Below, piece after piece: positions 26,771 through 40,910 of a stretch of DNA of 64,000 nt. The position numbers and the translations under genes were made by a program. Position 1 is the first letter of the stretch. Each line of letters begins with the position of its first letter. The notes under the pieces were generated by a model, which was not told the origin of the DNA, searched no databases, and was given only the letters and a program-made list of their open reading frames with translations. Origin of the DNA: an uncultured Saccharospirillaceae bacterium (lineage in GTDB: Bacteria > Pseudomonadota > Gammaproteobacteria > Pseudomonadales > Oceanobacteraceae); contig CANNFT010000003.1 of NCBI GenBank assembly GCA_947503895.1, positions 124,001 through 188,000 of the forward strand, given 5' to 3'.

Positions 26771-29700
26771 GTGCGGCTAAAGTCTATTAAATTAGCTGGG
26801 TTCAAATCCTTTGTGGACCCAACTCGAATTCCTTTCCCGACCAACCTAACGTGTATCGTTGGGCCGAACGGCTGTGGTAAATCCAATACCATTGATGCTG
26901 TTCGTTGGGTCATGGGAGAAAGTTCTGCCAAAAACCTGCGTGGCGATGCCATGACAGACGTTATATTTAATGGCTCTACTGGCCGTAAGCCAGTCGGGCA
27001 GGCCAGCATAGAGTTGGTGTTTGATAATAGCGAAGGCAAGCTGCAAGGCGAGTATGCGCAATATAATGAAATTGCCATCAAGCGGAAGGTGACTCGAGAC
27101 GGGCAATCTCTATATTACTTAAATGGCACTAAATGTCGCCGTCGAGATATTACGGATCTTTTCTTAGGGACCGGTTTAGGTGCTCGTAGTTATGCGATTA
27201 TCGAGCAGGGAATGATATCCCGCCTGATTGAGTCCAAGCCTGAAGAGCTGCGTGTCTTCATTGAAGAAGCAGCGGGTATCTCTAAGTACAAAGAACGCCG
27301 CAAAGAAACCGAAAGCAGAATCCGTCGCACAATGGAAAACCTCGAACGTCTGTCTGATATTCGAGAAGAGCTAGACCGCCAAATTGCAAAGCTGCAAAGA
27401 CAAGCGGAGTCAGCGGAAAAATACAAAGCACTCAAAGAAGATGAGCGCACGCTCAAGTCTGAGTTACTGGCCATGCGCTGGCGCGCGCTTAATGAAGAAG
27501 TCGTCGAACTCAATCAAATCGTTGCGGAACAAGAATTAACGCTCGAAGCTGCATTGACCTCACAAGTGCAAGATGACAGCAGCATTGAGGAAAAGCGATT
27601 ACAGCTCATTGACCTCACAGACGAATTCGAAAAAGTACAAACACAGTTCTACGAAATGGGTGGCGAAATTGGTCGCCTAGATCAGACCATTCAGTTTCAG
27701 TCACAAAGAAAGCTACAAATAGACACCGACCTCCAAGAAGTCAGTGCAAGTCTTTCTGAAGCGGATCAGCAAAAAGAAGACGATTTGCTACGCATGGAAG
27801 GACTGGACGAAGAATTAATGGTCCATGAGCCGGATATGGAATTGTTGTTGGCTCAAGAAGAGTCTGCATCTGATACGCAGCTCAACGCCGAAGAAGCCAT
27901 GCAAAACTGGCAAAGTCAGTGGGATGAATTCAATGAAAAATCTGCTGAACCTCAACGCCAAGCAGAAGTAAGCAAATCTCAAATACAGCATTTCGAGCAG
28001 AATATGCAGAGGTTGCAACAGCGCCTTGAGCGACTTGTGCGTGAATTGGATTCGTTGCAGCTGGATGACGAAGCAGAAGAGCAAATGGCGCTGCTTAACG
28101 AGCAACTTTCAGAGAAAGAGTTGCAGCTTGAGAATCAGCAGGAAGAAGTGGGCCGTCTTCAGCAGCAAGTTCAAGACACCCGTGAACAACAGCAACGTTT
28201 ATCGTCAGACTTGAGTCAAGCGCGCAGTCAATTGCAGTCGTTGGTGGGTCGTAAGGCATCGCTGGAAGCGCTGCAACAGGCGGCGTTGGGTACAGACGGT
28301 GAAACCGGGCGCTGGTTGCAAAGCAATCAATTGCACCAAAATAAGCGACTAGCCGATCAGCTAGAAGTTGATTCTGGGTGGGAAACGGCCGTCGAAACGG
28401 TATTGGCTGAGCAGCTTCAATCCGTTGTTGTTCCTTCAATAGAGCAATTTTCAGAGCGTTTGATGCACCTCAAACAAGGTCAAATGACGCTGGTGGAATC
28501 CACTGAGTCAACCACTCCCACTCAAGCAACCCAAAACGCCCTTAGCCAAAAAGTCCGTGGATTAAATACGTATTGGCTGCAAGGTATTCAATGTGCAGGG
28601 GATTTGGCGGAAGCGCTTTCTAAGCGCCGTGAATTGGGTGCAGGTGAGAGCATTATTACGCCAGAGGGTATCTGGCTGGGTCAAAACTGGATTCGTGTTA
28701 AAAAACAAGATGATAATGAATCAGGTGTGCTTGCTCGAAAACAAGAGCTCGAGTCCTTGCTGGTGCAAGAAGATGACCTTGAGGCGCAAGTAGAAGAACT
28801 CGATGCCGATTTAGAGGCGACGGGCCTGCGCATCAACACACTGGAACAGCAGCGCGAAAATGCTCAGCGCGAAGTGACCCAAGCAGCTCAGCAGCTGTCT
28901 GATCATAAATCGCATATCCACGAACAAAAAGTTCGCCTTGAGCAGCAACTTGCTCGCCGTGATCAACTTCAGGGTGAGATTGGAGAGCAAAAAGAGCAGC
29001 AATCTCATGAACAAGAAAACCTAGCACAAGCTCGTTTAGAGTGGCAAAACGCGCTGGCGGATATGGAGCGTTTCTCCGTTGAGCGTGAGAATTTGCTGAA
29101 AACGCGCGATGAATGTCGTGAGTCTTTAGACCAGGCCCGTCAAATGGCCCGTCACCAAAAAGACCATGTTCATCAAATGCAGCTAAAATTACAAAACTTG
29201 CAGCACCAAAAGCAATCGCTGCAGGAAAGCATTAATCGTCATGAGCAAAACAAGCAACGACTGCTTGAGCGAAAAGAACAACTCATTGAACAACAAAACG
29301 AAGGCGATGCGCCGGTCGAAGAGTTGCGTGCTCAACATGAAGAATTGCTGGAACGTCGTTTAGACGTTGAAAATGCAATGAAGGATGCGCGCAGCAAAAA
29401 AGAATTGGTTGAAAATGAAATTCGCGAAGTAGAACAGCAGCGTCAAAACGTTGAACAGCAGGCACAAGGTTTACGTGCTCAATTAGAGCAGACGCGCATG
29501 AAGCATCAAGCGGTTGATGTGCGTAAAACCGGTATCGAAGAGCAACTTGCGGAACAAAAAATTGAACTTGAAGACGTACTAAAGGGCTTAGCAGAGGACT
29601 CCGCTCCTGATGTTTGGCAAGCGAACCTAGAGCAAATTCATCAGCGGATTGCGCGTCTCGGCGCGATTAACCTAGCTGCTATTGATGAGTACAAAACGCA

Positions 29701-30274
29701 AGTTGAGCGGAAAGAGTACTTAGATACGCAAAACGCAGATTTAGAAAAGGCGTTGGCGACCCTTGAAAATGCGATTCAAAAAATTGATAAAGAAACACGT
29801 ACACGGTTTAAAGAAACATTCGATAAGGTAAATGGCGGCTTAAAAGAGCTATTCCCGAAAGTTTTCGGTGGTGGACATGCCTACCTTGAGTTGACCGGTG
29901 ACGACTTACTTGATACGGGTGTGGCCATTATGGCGAGACCTCCGGGTAAAAAGAACAGCACAATACATTTGTTGTCTGGTGGCGAAAAAGCATTGACCGC
30001 TATAGCATTGGTGTTTTCGATATTCCGTCTGAAGCCAGCACCATTTTGTATGCTAGACGAAGTAGATGCACCCTTAGACGATGCCAATGTTGGTCGCTAC
30101 GCCAATTTGGTTAAAGCAATGTCAGAACAGGTGCAATTTATTTATATATCCCACAACAAGATCGCAATGGAAATGGCAGAGCAGTTGATGGGGGTCACCA
30201 TGCATGAACCGGGCGTATCGCGTATCGTATCGGTCAACATGGAAGAGGCGGTGGAATTAACAGAGATGGCCTAA
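26771..30274 (+). CDS. smc: Chromosome segregation SMC protein
   Basis: The 1167-residue protein has the whole SMC plan: N-terminal ATPase half with Walker A GPNGCGKSN (about 31-39), a long Glu/Gln-rich coiled coil (about 170-500), a hinge (about 505-650), a returning coiled coil (about 660-1000), and the C-terminal half with signature LLSGGEKALTAIAL and Walker B CMLDEVDAPLDDANV. It loops and segregates DNA as a homodimer, usually with ScpA/ScpB, which are not in this window. The GTG start has AGG 7 bases upstream. The order GntR-smc-zipA-ligA is shared with pseudomonads, whereas E. coli has MukBEF instead of Smc. Confidence 0.97.
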   Translation: MRLKSIKLAGFKSFVDPTRIPFPTNLTCIVGPNGCGKSNTIDAVRWVMGESSAKNLRGDAMTDVIFNGSTGRKPVGQASIELVFDNSEGKLQGEYAQYNEIAIKRKVTRDGQSLYYLNGTKCRRRDITDLFLGTGLGARSYAIIEQGMISRLIESKPEELRVFIEEAAGISKYKERRKETESRIRRTMENLERLSDIREELDRQIAKLQRQAESAEKYKALKEDERTLKSELLAMRWRALNEEVVELNQIVAEQELTLEAALTSQVQDDSSIEEKRLQLIDLTDEFEKVQTQFYEMGGEIGRLDQTIQFQSQRKLQIDTDLQEVSASLSEADQQKEDDLLRMEGLDEELMVHEPDMELLLAQEESASDTQLNAEEAMQNWQSQWDEFNEKSAEPQRQAEVSKSQIQHFEQNMQRLQQRLERLVRELDSLQLDDEAEEQMALLNEQLSEKELQLENQQEEVGRLQQQVQDTREQQQRLSSDLSQARSQLQSLVGRKASLEALQQAALGTDGETGRWLQSNQLHQNKRLADQLEVDSGWETAVETVLAEQLQSVVVPSIEQFSERLMHLKQGQMTLVESTESTTPTQATQNALSQKVRGLNTYWLQGIQCAGDLAEALSKRRELGAGESIITPEGIWLGQNWIRVKKQDDNESGVLARKQELESLLVQEDDLEAQVEELDADLEATGLRINTLEQQRENAQREVTQAAQQLSDHKSHIHEQKVRLEQQLARRDQLQGEIGEQKEQQSHEQENLAQARLEWQNALADMERFSVERENLLKTRDECRESLDQARQMARHQKDHVHQMQLKLQNLQHQKQSLQESINRHEQNKQRLLERKEQLIEQQNEGDAPVEELRAQHEELLERRLDVENAMKDARSKKELVENEIREVEQQRQNVEQQAQGLRAQLEQTRMKHQAVDVRKTGIEEQLAEQKIELEDVLKGLAEDSAPDVWQANLEQIHQRIARLGAINLAAIDEYKTQVERKEYLDTQNADLEKALATLENAIQKIDKETRTRFKETFDKVNGGLKELFPKVFGGGHAYLELTGDDLLDTGVAIMARPPGKKNSTIHLLSGGEKALTAIALVFSIFRLKPAPFCMLDEVDAPLDDANVGRYANLVKAMSEQVQFIYISHNKIAMEMAEQLMGVTMHEPGVSRIVSVNMEEAVELTEMA

Positions 30275-30390
30275 CGGCTTGTCAGCTCGAGTCAATGTCT
30301 GTTGGCGGGTACTCTGTTATTGCTTCACCAGCAATGAAAATTAAAATGACTTCTCGCAAAGTCGAATAAACACATAAAAAAAGAAGACCA

Positions 30391-34736
<4,346 letters not shown>

Positions 34737-35153
34737 TTACCGAATGATCTGTGCAGGACGAGCGACCACAGGGTTATGTAACTGTACGTTTGTACCGCTT
34801 TTCATGCGCCTTTTTTAGAGTGAACATGGCTCATTAGGATTTGACGGGAATGGGAACCCTTCGACGGGAATGTGGATGCGCCAGTGATACCATACCTGCA
34901 CCTCAAAGGGCGAGTATGTGACCGATGTTTAAAAGCAGGCTCGCGAAAAAAAGGCAGTGATCACGAGCAGCGCTTATGGTCTAAAGACGTGAGTTGGAAC
35001 CGGACACACACCGCAAACAGTGTGTTCCCGGATGGCTTTTAAAGGGATACTTGAGCGACGTCTCAAGACATTGAATATTCGGTATATTTTTTGTCGCAAA
35101 TCTTGTAAATATTTGTTATCAAAGCATTTTTGCTCACTGGAAGGAGATCCTGA
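34737..35153. other. Intergenic region after the SLT lipoprotein gene
   Basis: No gene is supported. GACGGGAATG is repeated directly at 34843-34852 and 34863-34872, 20 bases apart. A hairpin CCGG-ACACAC/TGTGTTCCCGG (35000-35031) lies downstream; it may end the ligA transcript. Confidence 0.45.
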
Positions 35154-35594
35154 GTGGATCAGGAATCAATAGTATACGGTTGCATTAAGGACCTGCCGAT
35201 GGCGCCCGAATTGGACTTGCGTAAAAGACGCATGGTCAATCGTACCCGTCTGCTTGAGCTACCGAGATCTTTCGATGAAGATTCCCCTTTTCTCTGTGCG
35301 GACATGTTCTCTTTACCGGGTGTCGATTTGTTTACCGGTTCTTACCACACTCAGGTGATCCACTTCGGAGCCTCCTACCGCGCAGTTGAATATGAGTGGG
35401 AGCTTTGGATGCAAAAGTTTGAGAATCTATTGCGGAAAATGTACTGGGTCTCAGCAACGGTTCACTTAGAGACCGAGTTGTCAGGGAAACATACATTTTT
35501 ATGGGAGGCACCCGCTAATGGCTGTCACACGCCAGATAGTGGCAACATGAGAATGAAATGTGAATGGGAGCGCGAAGCGGCTTTCATTAAGTAG
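35154..35594 (+). CDS. Hypothetical protein, 146 residues
   Basis: Start GTG 35154 has a strong AAGGAGA site 7-8 bases upstream, which supports translation. The protein is soluble with many aromatic residues, mostly beta-like (VIHFGASYRAVEYEWELW, MYWVSATVHLETELSG). There are three cysteines, no signal peptide and no membrane segment. I do not recognise the family. It lies between the ligA group and a UPF0270-like gene. A function in that context is not evident. Confidence 0.7.
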   Translation: MDQESIVYGCIKDLPMAPELDLRKRRMVNRTRLLELPRSFDEDSPFLCADMFSLPGVDLFTGSYHTQVIHFGASYRAVEYEWELWMQKFENLLRKMYWVSATVHLETELSGKHTFLWEAPANGCHTPDSGNMRMKCEWEREAAFIK

Positions 35595-35696
35595 CTTGGG
35601 ATCCCGGTCGGTGCCCATCGGCTCTCGCTCATGCTGGTTTACACCGGTTTCGAATATTAGTAATCACTGTTTCTCCAATCATCACATTAAGCTTAT

Positions 35697-36050
35697 ATGA
35701 CTGATCAACCTAAATGCGCTTCGCCTAAGAAAGAAAGCCCCCTAAATGATGTTGACCCTTCCTATCCTGAAGAGAGAATGAATGAAGCGGAAGCTGTGAT
35801 GAATGCCTTTGCTGAAACCGGCACAGGTGAATTTAGTCAAGTTCCCTACACTGCAATTTCTAAGGATGCGTTAGAAGGCTTGATTGAAGAGTTTATTCAG
35901 CGTGAAGGTACAGATTACGGTGAGTTTGAAATTGATCTAGACACGAAGAAACAACAAATACGACATCAATTACAAACGGGTTTGGCGTTGATTTTATTTG
36001 ATCACGATTCGCAAACGGTCACCATTGCGCATAAAGATCAACTCGCTTAG
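35697..36050 (+). CDS. YheU (UPF0270)-like protein with N-terminal extension
   Basis: The C-terminal 70 residues (VPYTAISKDALEGLIEEF, IQREGTDYGEFE, QIRHQLQTGLALILFD) match the short UPF0270/YheU family, including the REGTDYGE core. YheU proteins are about 72 residues; here a 48-residue acidic, proline-containing extension precedes the domain. Internal ATGs at 35775 and 35796 would shorten it. Ribosome binding sites are weak at all of them, so the start is uncertain. Function unknown. Confidence 0.78.
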   Translation: MTDQPKCASPKKESPLNDVDPSYPEERMNEAEAVMNAFAETGTGEFSQVPYTAISKDALEGLIEEFIQREGTDYGEFEIDLDTKKQQIRHQLQTGLALILFDHDSQTVTIAHKDQLA

Positions 36051-36222
36051 CAATAAATGTTCTTGCGAGACCAGACCTCAGCGCTGGTCTTCCGCCTTCT
36101 TTTAACGATACCCTGCAAAAGAGGTCAACGATCGACTGGGCATTCAATGTCTGGTCGAACAGTCGTCGTGGTTGTTCGAATATCGTTACGTGGTGGCGAA
36201 GCATCAGAAGGAGATGAGCGGT

Positions 36223-36435
36223 ATGAATGAGTTTCAGACTTACCGATTTCGTAAAGTGCTTAAAGATTTATTTGCATGTGCTGAAGAGCTAACGGAGCAG
36301 TTAGACCAGACACGACGCCACTGTAAAGAGATTGAAGAAGTCATGCGTGCCATTCGGCAAAACAGTCGTGCTGTTCGTCAATACCCTCTACCCAAATACC
36401 CTCATGTTAAATCCCACGCAGCCAATGATGGTTAA
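36223..36435 (+). CDS. Small helical hypothetical protein
   Basis: From ATG 36223 (AAGGAG 9 bases upstream) this is a 70-residue protein with a helical, charged middle (VLKDLFACAEELTEQLDQTR, EIEEVMRAIRQNSRAVRQ) and a proline-containing tail (YPLPKYPHV). The helix spacing suggests a short coiled coil. I do not recognise it. The frame is open to 36172 but with no better start. Confidence 0.6.
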   Translation: MNEFQTYRFRKVLKDLFACAEELTEQLDQTRRHCKEIEEVMRAIRQNSRAVRQYPLPKYPHVKSHAANDG

Positions 36436-36461
36436 TACCGGTTTTTAAGTCTGCGTTAGTG

Positions 36462-37127
36462 TTAGCCGGCTGGTTTCAGCATGGGTTTTATATACGGCCA
36501 AAAGTAGTTCATTAGAATAGGCTGGGCATCAGCAGTGGGGTGTAACCCGTCTTCCTGAATCCATTTTGACTGTGTTGCCACAGGCGTCAGCATAAAGGGT
36601 ACAAGCCCCGTTTTAAATTGCTGTGCGAGATCACTAAATACCGCATGAAACGCTTCGCTATAACGTTTGCCATAGTTTGGCGGAACATGCATCCCCATCA
36701 GTAGCACGTCCGCATTCGCTTCCTGCGCCTTGGTAATCATGATTGCTAAATTTCGACGCATTTCTTCAATGGCCAGGCCTCTCAAACCGTCATTCGCTCC
36801 CAGCTCCAATATCACTAAAGCCGGATGGTGTTTTTCTAATAACCCATCTATTTGCGCAAGACCTTCCGCACTGGTTTGACCACTGATGCTGACATTCACA
36901 ATGCGATAAGGAAACTTTTGCTTTGCGAGATGTCTTTGTAAAAGAGCTGGCCAACTGTCGTCAATTTTTATACCGTAACCAGCACTTAAACTGTCGCCCA
37001 GCACTAAAATAGTCTGAGTAGACGCCTGAGTCGGAGAGACTGCACTAGACTGTACTGCGACACTAAAGCCTTGCAAAAATGTGAAAACCACCAAGGCGTG
37101 AATCAAGAAACGAGTAGAATGAAGCAT
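36462..37127 (-). CDS. tesA: TesA: acyl-CoA thioesterase I / arylesterase, periplasmic
   Basis: An SGNH-hydrolase with block I GDSLSAGYG (nucleophilic Ser), block III GANDGLRG and block V GLHPTA (catalytic Asp/His region). From ATG 37127 it has a signal peptide (TRFLIHALVVFTFLQGFSVAV). This start is preferred over one at 37190, which would put the signal peptide internally. TesA is a periplasmic thioesterase/lysophospholipase. Its ATG shares two bases with the divergent ybbA ATG: the two starts overlap in a CATG. The tesA/ybbA divergent order is the same as in E. coli. Confidence 0.95.
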   Translation of the reverse strand: MLHSTRFLIHALVVFTFLQGFSVAVQSSAVSPTQASTQTILVLGDSLSAGYGIKIDDSWPALLQRHLAKQKFPYRIVNVSISGQTSAEGLAQIDGLLEKHHPALVILELGANDGLRGLAIEEMRRNLAIMITKAQEANADVLLMGMHVPPNYGKRYSEAFHAVFSDLAQQFKTGLVPFMLTPVATQSKWIQEDGLHPTADAQPILMNYFWPYIKPMLKPAG

Positions 37128-37842
37128 GGTTGTAATCAAAGCGGATAACCTGAGTAAAAGTGTTTCATTGGGAACGCAAACACTGAGCATCTTATCAGGG
37201 CTGAATCTAGAGGTGAATGCTCAACAGACGCTTGCCATTATTGGGCGGTCTGGTTCGGGCAAGTCCACGTTGCTTAGTCTGTTGGCTGGGCTAGACTCTG
37301 CCACAAGCGGTACGATCCAATTAAATGGTCACGAACTGTCTTCATTGGATGAGAATGGGCGCGCCGCGGTTCGCAATCAACACGTGGGTTTTATATTTCA
37401 ATCCTTTCAATTACTCCCCCATTTAACGGCGCTGGATAATGTCATGCTGCCACTGGAATTGGCAGGTGATGCTGAGGCGGATCTCAAAGCTAGAGCTTGG
37501 CTGGAGCGTGTTGGGTTGGGAGATCGGCTGGATCATCAACCCAATCAACTTTCTGGTGGCGAGCAACAACGTGTGGCGATAGCGCGAGCTTTTGTGACTG
37601 AGCCAGAAATTCTTTTTGCCGATGAACCTACCGGAAATCTCGACCCCCAAACGGGTCAAACCATCATTGATCTTCTGTTCAATTTAAACGCAGAGCATGG
37701 GACGACGCTTGTGTTAGTGACACATGACCACGACCTCGCAAAATTATGTCAACGCCATGTTTTATTGGATGCAGGGCAACTCGTTGACGGTGAGGCCGGG
37801 GATCACACATCTCACGCTGGCGAGGTTAATTCACCATCATGA
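37126..37842 (+). CDS. ybbA: YbbA: ABC transporter ATP-binding protein
   Basis: A 238-residue ATPase of the LolD/MacB type: Walker [10 protein letters not shown] (about 43-51), Q-loop, signature [15 protein letters not shown], Walker B LFADEP and the H-loop VTHDHDLA. Such ATPases pair with FtsX-like permeases; here the partner ybbP follows with a 4-base ATGA overlap. Its ATG overlaps the divergent tesA ATG, so the two promoters must lie inside each other's coding region. No strong ribosome binding site precedes it. Confidence 0.94.
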   Translation: MVVIKADNLSKSVSLGTQTLSILSGLNLEVNAQQTLAIIGRSGSGKSTLLSLLAGLDSATSGTIQLNGHELSSLDENGRAAVRNQHVGFIFQSFQLLPHLTALDNVMLPLELAGDAEADLKARAWLERVGLGDRLDHQPNQLSGGEQQRVAIARAFVTEPEILFADEPTGNLDPQTGQTIIDLLFNLNAEHGTTLVLVTHDHDLAKLCQRHVLLDAGQLVDGEAGDHTSHAGEVNSPS

Positions 37843-40511
37843 GTGCGCCAACGACTGTAACGAAGACTTTAAAGGCGACAACCCGTTTAGGGTTGCTAAA
37901 GCTCGGGGTGAAACATTGGCGTCGAGATATCCGCAGTGCTGAAATGCGGTTGCTACTTGTTGCGACTTTAGTTGCGGCGTTTAGCATGACGTTGATTACA
38001 TCCTTTACTGATCGCCTGACGCGCACGATGGAGTATCGAGCCAGTGAGCTAATCGCGGGGGACCTAACGCTGCGCGGCCCCAATGAGATGCCGCAAGAGT
38101 GGATAGATGAAGCGGGTAAGCGAGGGTTGCGGCATGCACCTGCGCTGGCATTTTCCACCATGGCCTACGCCAAAGAGGCATTGCAGTTATCGCGAGTACG
38201 AGCAGTGGGTGAATCGTATCCTTTGAAAGGTTCTAACCAAGTCAGTATGGAACCCTTTGGATCGCCAGAAAATCGCGCATCCAGTCCTGAAGTGGGGACG
38301 GTATGGGCGGAGCAGCGGGTACTTCAAGCGCTTGATATTCGCGTGGGGGATGCGCTGGAATTAGGCGACGCTCGCTTCACAGTGGGCTTAGTATTGCAGC
38401 AAGACGCTGATCGCAGTGGTAATTTTTACAGCCCATTCGGGCGCATTCTCATGCGCTTAGAAGATGTACCGAAAACCGGCGTGGTCGGACCGGGTAGTCG
38501 CTTATTGCATAAACATTATTTCACCGGTGACGAAGGCGATGTACTTGCATACGCCAACTGGCTCGAACCTCAGTTAACAGAAAGTGAAAAGCTGGCAGGT
38601 GTGGTTGAATCGGAGACGCGTGTTGGCGGGGCGCTGGAGAAAGCGCAGCAATATCTTAGTTTAGCCAGTTTGGTGGCAGTTTTGTTAGCCGGTGTGGCCA
38701 TAGCGATGGCCAGCCAAAGGTTTAGTGAGCGCCATTATGAGACGGCGGCCTTACTACGCTGCTTGGGTGCTCATCAGCAAGATATATCCACGATCTTTCT
38801 GACCAAATTGCTGATGACGGGGTTACTGGCCTCCATTGTGGGTGCCACGGGCGGTTTTTTTGCGCATTTTGGATTACTGGAAGTCATGCGTGAATTACTA
38901 CCAGGTGATTTATTAGAGCCTCGCGGGATGCCCGTTGTCGTGAGCTTTTTCTGTGCGCTGGTTGTGCTGATGGCTTTTGCCTTGGCCCCGATTCAGAAGC
39001 TAAAAACGGTTTCCCCTGTACGTGTCCTCCGACGGGAGCTTAACCCCAAGCCCGTGACATTAAATATGTATTATTTATCCGCCATAGGTGCGATGGGAGG
39101 TCTGGCCTACATTCTGACGGGTCACTTAAAACTGACTTTAATCTTTGTGATAGGGCTTGGGTTATTGTCCATTTTATATGGAGCATTGGCAGCGAGCATG
39201 CTGGTGTTCATTCAAAAATTGTTGTTGAACCCTCATCGCTCAGCCAGTGCTGCCGGTGCACCTAAACGCTTTAAAGCACTAAAAAGTGGTTTTCAGCAGC
39301 TTTACCGTCATCGGTATTATGCGGTTTCACAACTTGGCGCGTTTGCGTTTATCTTCACGGCAATCACACTCATCATTGTTGTGCGAACGGATTTATTTGC
39401 TCGTTGGCAAGCCTCAATACCTCCGGAAACCCCCAATCATTTTGCGATCAATATTCTACCGGATAAAAAAACCGAATTTGAGTCGTTCATCGAGCGAGCG
39501 GGTGTGAAAAGTAGTTTATCTTACCCTATGGTTCGTGGTCGATTGATCGAAATTAATGGCGAAGCCGTTACCGAGGTTGTGAGTAAGGAAGAGCGTCCTA
39601 ATGCAATTCAACGTGAATTAAACCTGACTTGGAGCGCTGTCCTAGCTGACGATTCTGAAATATTGGAAGGTCAGTGGTGGGGGCCTGAAAAAGCTAGCGA
39701 CCTAACAAAACCCGCAGACCAACAAGCAGGAACAGACACCAAGCGATCGGTGACGGGACTCTCACCAAATTCGAAGTCGAAAGATGACTTAACAAGTCTG
39801 CCTCGGGTGTCGGTAGAAAGTGAGTTAGCCACGAAGCTCAATATCCAAATTGGCGATGAATTGACCTTCAAGATAACAGGCCAAGTATTAAATGCAGAGG
39901 TCAGCAGTATTCGTAAAGTGAAATGGGACAATTTTAAGCCAAATTTTTACATGGTCTTTGAGCCCGATACGTTAGAAAAATTTCATCATACATACCTGAA
40001 TAGCTTCTATTTACCATTAGAAGACTCGGCGTTATTGCTAGAAATGAATCGTCAGTTTAAAGCGGTGAGCGTGATTCCGGTTGAGCAAATCATTCGGCAA
40101 GTACGCGACATACTCAATCAAACCACGGTGGCCGTTGAGTATATTTTATTGCTTGTCTTGGCAGCCGGTATTTTACTCTTATTTGCGACGTTACTGAGCA
40201 CGTTGTCGTTGCGTAAAAAAGAAGCAGCCATTTACCGGACATTAGGTGCGCAGACATCCTACATTCGTCAACTCATTATATTCGAATATATTTGGTTGGG
40301 ATTGCTGGCGGGTATTTTGGCGGTGCTCTCGACGGAGCTACTCAGTGGAGTGTTGTACGTACAAATTTTTGAGGTTGATTGGGAACCTCATTGGGTTTTA
40401 TGGATGGGGACTCCATTTTCAGCAGTTGTAGCAATTGTGTTAAGTGGTTGGCTGGCCAGCCGTCCTGTGATGGACGCCTCCCCCACACGATTGTTAAGAG
40501 AAGTTTCATAA
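37839..40511 (+). CDS. ybbP: YbbP: large ABC transporter permease
   Basis: The 890-residue protein has the duplicated FtsX-like permease plan: N-terminal segment (MRLLLVATLVAAFSMTLITSF), a first four-helix group around residues 265-400, and a second at about 450-540 and 770-890 with the ending TLSLRKKEAAIYRTLGAQ. It is longer than E. coli YbbP (about 800). An extra hydrophilic stretch at roughly 620-655 (Lys/Thr/Ser-rich, KASDLTKPADQQAGTD) lies in the second periplasmic domain. With YbbA it is predicted to move or extract a periplasmic or lipid-like substrate. Confidence 0.94.
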   Translation: MSAPTTVTKTLKATTRLGLLKLGVKHWRRDIRSAEMRLLLVATLVAAFSMTLITSFTDRLTRTMEYRASELIAGDLTLRGPNEMPQEWIDEAGKRGLRHAPALAFSTMAYAKEALQLSRVRAVGESYPLKGSNQVSMEPFGSPENRASSPEVGTVWAEQRVLQALDIRVGDALELGDARFTVGLVLQQDADRSGNFYSPFGRILMRLEDVPKTGVVGPGSRLLHKHYFTGDEGDVLAYANWLEPQLTESEKLAGVVESETRVGGALEKAQQYLSLASLVAVLLAGVAIAMASQRFSERHYETAALLRCLGAHQQDISTIFLTKLLMTGLLASIVGATGGFFAHFGLLEVMRELLPGDLLEPRGMPVVVSFFCALVVLMAFALAPIQKLKTVSPVRVLRRELNPKPVTLNMYYLSAIGAMGGLAYILTGHLKLTLIFVIGLGLLSILYGALAASMLVFIQKLLLNPHRSASAAGAPKRFKALKSGFQQLYRHRYYAVSQLGAFAFIFTAITLIIVVRTDLFARWQASIPPETPNHFAINILPDKKTEFESFIERAGVKSSLSYPMVRGRLIEINGEAVTEVVSKEERPNAIQRELNLTWSAVLADDSEILEGQWWGPEKASDLTKPADQQAGTDTKRSVTGLSPNSKSKDDLTSLPRVSVESELATKLNIQIGDELTFKITGQVLNAEVSSIRKVKWDNFKPNFYMVFEPDTLEKFHHTYLNSFYLPLEDSALLLEMNRQFKAVSVIPVEQIIRQVRDILNQTTVAVEYILLLVLAAGILLLFATLLSTLSLRKKEAAIYRTLGAQTSYIRQLIIFEYIWLGLLAGILAVLSTELLSGVLYVQIFEVDWEPHWVLWMGTPFSAVVAIVLSGWLASRPVMDASPTRLLREVS

Positions 40512-40910
40512 CCTCCACTCAAAACACCTTTAGATGATTGTCAATTTCACTTGGAAACAAGTTTCGACAATAATTTAAAGGTGTATTTTTTCGGTATTAG
40601 TTTAATTGCGTCAATTTATGAAGGTTCATCCTTGACGTAATTCACACTCTTGCACTTCTACTATCGTCAGCTTTTCTATATACATTGGGTACAGTGAGAG
40701 TAATCACTTAGGGTTTGAATCGGACACTTCCCTAAAAGTATTAGAACGCGTTTACTCAAAATTGACTCTCTCAACATACAAGCAAACACTGATGGGATCG
40801 CCGTACGCTCTGTACGGTAATTTTCAGTCTTCTTTCTCTATCGAGTGACAAAGTTTTAATCATTCGACGAGTAAGAAATGACATCCATTTTGAATACGGA
40901 GATTTCCATC
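40512..40910. other. Intergenic region between ybbP and the M49-like peptidase gene
   Basis: Contains the nested hairpin, then a second inverted repeat AATTGCGTCAA / TTGACGTAATT (40604-40642), and CCGTAC-GCTCT-GTACGG at 40801-40817. No gene. An ATG at 40878 in frame with the peptidase is not the likely start. Confidence 0.5.
40524..40590 (+). terminator. Long nested hairpin ending the ybbAP transcript
   Basis: Three nested stems line up in one hairpin: ACACCTTTA with TAAAGGTGT, ATTGTC with GACAAT, and ACTTG-GAAA-CAAGT with a GAAA tetraloop at the tip. An ATTTTTT run follows. It starts 13 bases after the ybbP stop, so termination is the simplest role. Confidence 0.7.

Noticed and set aside
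34843..34872. Direct repeat GACGGGAATG twice, 20 bases apart
   Set aside because: Only two copies and no further structure; not a CRISPR-like or iteron array.
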